NCBI RefSeq assembly: GCF_000349325.1
Contig: NC_020504.1
Location: 7,482,326-7,546,325, forward strand
Length of the DNA stretch: 64,000 nt
Direction: 5' to 3'
Source of the DNA: Streptomyces davaonensis JCM 4913
GTDB lineage: Bacteria > Actinomycetota > Actinomycetes > Streptomycetales > Streptomycetaceae
Positions within the stretch are counted from its first letter, which is position 1, and the number at the start of each line of letters is the position of its first letter. A model generated the notes under the pieces. The model did no database searches, was not told where the DNA came from, and saw nothing but the letters and a program-made list of their open reading frames with translations. A program made the translations under genes and the position numbers. Below are positions 62,451 to 64,000 of this stretch, in pieces.

Positions 62451-63536
62451 TCACTGACAGTTGCGTGAGCAATGCTCTGTGTGAGGGTTCTCCGCCGGAA
62501 GGAGGAGATGCAGGTCCCCGAACTCGTGCCACAGGTAGCGCCCGCGCAGCGCCTCCTCGTACCCACGGCCGACCGCCGCCCGCCCCGCCACCGCCTCCAG
62601 CATCAGCAGATGCGAGGCCTCAGGCTCGTGCAGCCCGGTCAGCAGCCCGTCCACCACCCGCCCCCCGCGCTCGGGGGTCACCACCAGATCCGTCCACCCC
62701 GCACGCGCGCGTACCGTCCCCTCGGCACCGGCCGCCGACTCCACGGCCCGCACGGCGGTCGTCCCCACCGCGATCACCCGGCCGCCACCCGCCCGGACCG
62801 CGTTGATCAGCCGCGCCGAGACCTCCGGCACCGCGAACCGCTCCGGATACGGCGGCTCGTGCGCCTCCGCCGAGGCCACCCCGGTGTGCAGCGTGACCGG
62901 TGCGAACTGCACCCCCCGGCTCACCAGCTCCGCCACCATCCGCGCCGTGAAGGGCCGCGCCGCGCTCGGCATCTCCGCACTGCCCGCCCCGTCCCCCGAC
63001 TCCAGCGCGAACACGGTTTGGTACGCCGACAGCGGCTGATCGCGCTCCGTGTAGGAGTAGCGAATGGGCCGCCCGTACTCCCGCAGCATCCCCAATACCT
63101 CCGGGCCGGATGCCCGAGCCCACCACAGCCGCTCACCTCCCGCGCTCAGCGGTTCCTCCAGCACCAGCCGCATCCCGCCGGGCAACCGCACCCCAGTGCC
63201 CGCGGGCCCGCCCGCACGCGCGCGTGTAGTGCCCCTCCCGTCCGGGTCCCGCAGTTCGACCGCCCAGCGCCCGTCGTCCCCGCGCGTGGAGAAATGCACC
63301 ACTACACGCGCGTGCCCGATCTCCCCGTCCACGGCGGCCGCCAGCGTCGGCGAGGTGTTCACCACCAGCAGGTCCCCGGCCCGCAACAGCCCGGGCAGCT
63401 CCCGGAACGCGTGATGCGCCACCTCCGTCCCCCGCGACACCAGCAGCCGTACGGAATCCCGGCCGAGCCCAGGCCCGCGCTGCTCGGCCGGCACCCGGGC
63501 CGACAGCTCCTCAGGCACCTGGAGGGCCAGCGTCAC
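62451..63536 (-). CDS. QueA-like S-adenosylmethionine:tRNA ribosyltransferase-isomerase
   Basis: 361 residues from GTG 63536, the family-typical length. Shared with QueA: LLVVNTSPTLAAAVDGEI in the N-terminal barrel, GRPIRYSYTE, YQTVFALESGDGAGSAEMPSAARPFTA-type region, APVTLHTGV (binding region) and RYLWHEFGDLHLLLP at the C-terminus. QueA makes epoxyqueuosine from preQ1-tRNA. The N-terminal motif is divergent (no DFD-LP start). It overlaps the SDR gene before it by four bases, so it is the second gene of a pair; no other queuosine gene is in view. Confidence 0.85.
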   Translation of the reverse strand: MTLALQVPEELSARVPAEQRGPGLGRDSVRLLVSRGTEVAHHAFRELPGLLRAGDLLVVNTSPTLAAAVDGEIGHARVVVHFSTRGDDGRWAVELRDPDGRGTTRARAGGPAGTGVRLPGGMRLVLEEPLSAGGERLWWARASGPEVLGMLREYGRPIRYSYTERDQPLSAYQTVFALESGDGAGSAEMPSAARPFTARMVAELVSRGVQFAPVTLHTGVASAEAHEPPYPERFAVPEVSARLINAVRAGGGRVIAVGTTAVRAVESAAGAEGTVRARAGWTDLVVTPERGGRVVDGLLTGLHEPEASHLLMLEAVAGRAAVGRGYEEALRGRYLWHEFGDLHLLLPAENPHTEHCSRNCQ

Positions 63537-64000
63537 CGCCCTCCCTCCAGCAGCGCCGGCGCCCCGTACCGCCCGCTCGCGGGCCGCTCCGCCAGCAACC
63601 GCAGGAACCCCGGCACCACACTCCCCGGCTCCGGCCGGGGCCCGTCGTCCTCCGGTACGGCGGCGGCGTACAGGTCCGTGGCCATGTCCCCCGGGTCCAC
63701 CGCCCAGACCCGCAGCCCTGGCTCCTCCACGCCCAGCACCGCCGCCAGCTGATCCAGGGCCGCCTTGGACGCCCCGTACCCGCCCCACGTCCCGTACGCC
63801 TCGGCCGCCGCGTCCGAACTGACGGTCACGACCGCCCCGGCCGGAGCCGCCCGCAGCAGCGGCAGCGCCTCCTGGACCAGGCCCAGCGCGGCGACCGTGT
63901 TCACCTCCAGCGCCCGCCGCAGCCCCTCCAGAGGTAGCTCCTCAAGGCGTACGAGCGGCTCGGCGCCCAGCGCGCTCGCGTTGTGCACCAGCAGATCGAC
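63533..64000 (-). CDS. SDR family oxidoreductase (5' end outside window)
   Basis: 156 C-terminal codons visible. VDLLVHNASALGAEPLV (NNAG-equivalent HNAS), EVNTVAALGLVQEALPLLRA, catalytic Ser region VVTVSSDAAAEAYGTWGG, and YGASKAALDQLAAVLG with the Y-x3-K dyad. The short tail after VWAVDPGDMATDLYAAA lacks the usual VDGG ending, so it belongs to a shorter SDR subfamily. Its stop overlaps the QueA-like start as GTGA. Confidence 0.85.
   Translation of the reverse strand, partial: VDLLVHNASALGAEPLVRLEELPLEGLRRALEVNTVAALGLVQEALPLLRAAPAGAVVTVSSDAAAEAYGTWGGYGASKAALDQLAAVLGVEEPGLRVWAVDPGDMATDLYAAAVPEDDGPRPEPGSVVPGFLRLLAERPASGRYGAPALLEGGR

Overview
The window is a high-GC actinobacterial chromosome segment, almost certainly Streptomyces. 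The evidence is GC-rich third codon positions, many GTG starts with GGAGG-type ribosome sites, 4-base ATGA/GTGA overlaps between operon genes, hairpin terminators mostly without U-tracts, and a gene set (streptophobe protein, SGM_5486-type mini-protein, Asp23 cluster, fabG-fabI pair) that I associate with Streptomyces. I see no tRNA, rRNA, CRISPR array, transposase or prophage. The window starts inside cobN and ends inside a short-chain dehydrogenase gene.

Layout. 1-4.8 kb: a cobalamin-riboswitch-controlled cobD-cobQ-cobN operon on the minus strand. 4.99-9.6 kb: a two-gene predicted conflict system, a Trypco1 protein overlapping a trypsin-STAND NTPase-transmembrane-propeller protein. 9.6-11.2 kb: a Pit phosphate transporter behind a PHO box. 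11.3-17.1 kb: GH25 lysozyme, class II aldolase, alpha/beta hydrolase, a conserved unknown, a VOC protein and a broken zinc metallopeptidase. 17.3-20.5 kb: an ABC-F ATPase behind a possible leaderless seven-residue leader ORF, a small HTH protein and an enoyl-CoA hydratase. 20.5-23.6 kb: an Asp23/AmaP envelope-stress cluster. 23.7-29.3 kb: SDR, GH15 trehalase-like enzyme, SURF1, zinc-ribbon protein, DnaQ-like exonuclease and VIT-family transporter. 29.3-32.4 kb: a NACHT-LRR (NLR-like) protein. 32.5-35.1 kb: an alkylglycerol-monooxygenase homologue, a lysoplasmalogenase and a zinc alcohol dehydrogenase. 35.2-40.7 kb: CopD, a CoA transferase with apparently swapped halves, and two tandem subtilases. 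41-45.5 kb: DUF485-SSS acetate-type symporter, moaA and small proteins. 45.6-51.6 kb: tyrS, tldE/tldD, fabG-fabI. 51.7-58.6 kb: secreted protein, GntR-MFS divergon, mini-proteins, SixA, serB, streptophobe. 58.8-64 kb: an FHA-FHA-ABC transporter, a transglycosylase with a folded 5' leader, and a QueA-like gene overlapping an SDR gene.

The most interesting content is threefold. There are two unrelated STAND-type NTPase systems about 20 kb apart, one of them with a predicted outside-facing propeller linked to a cytosolic protease/NTPase. There is a compact three-gene set that reads as an ether-lipid cleavage route. There are also two candidate cis-acting RNA leaders, at 17.34 kb and 62.2 kb. All functional calls come from reading the sequence; no database search was run.
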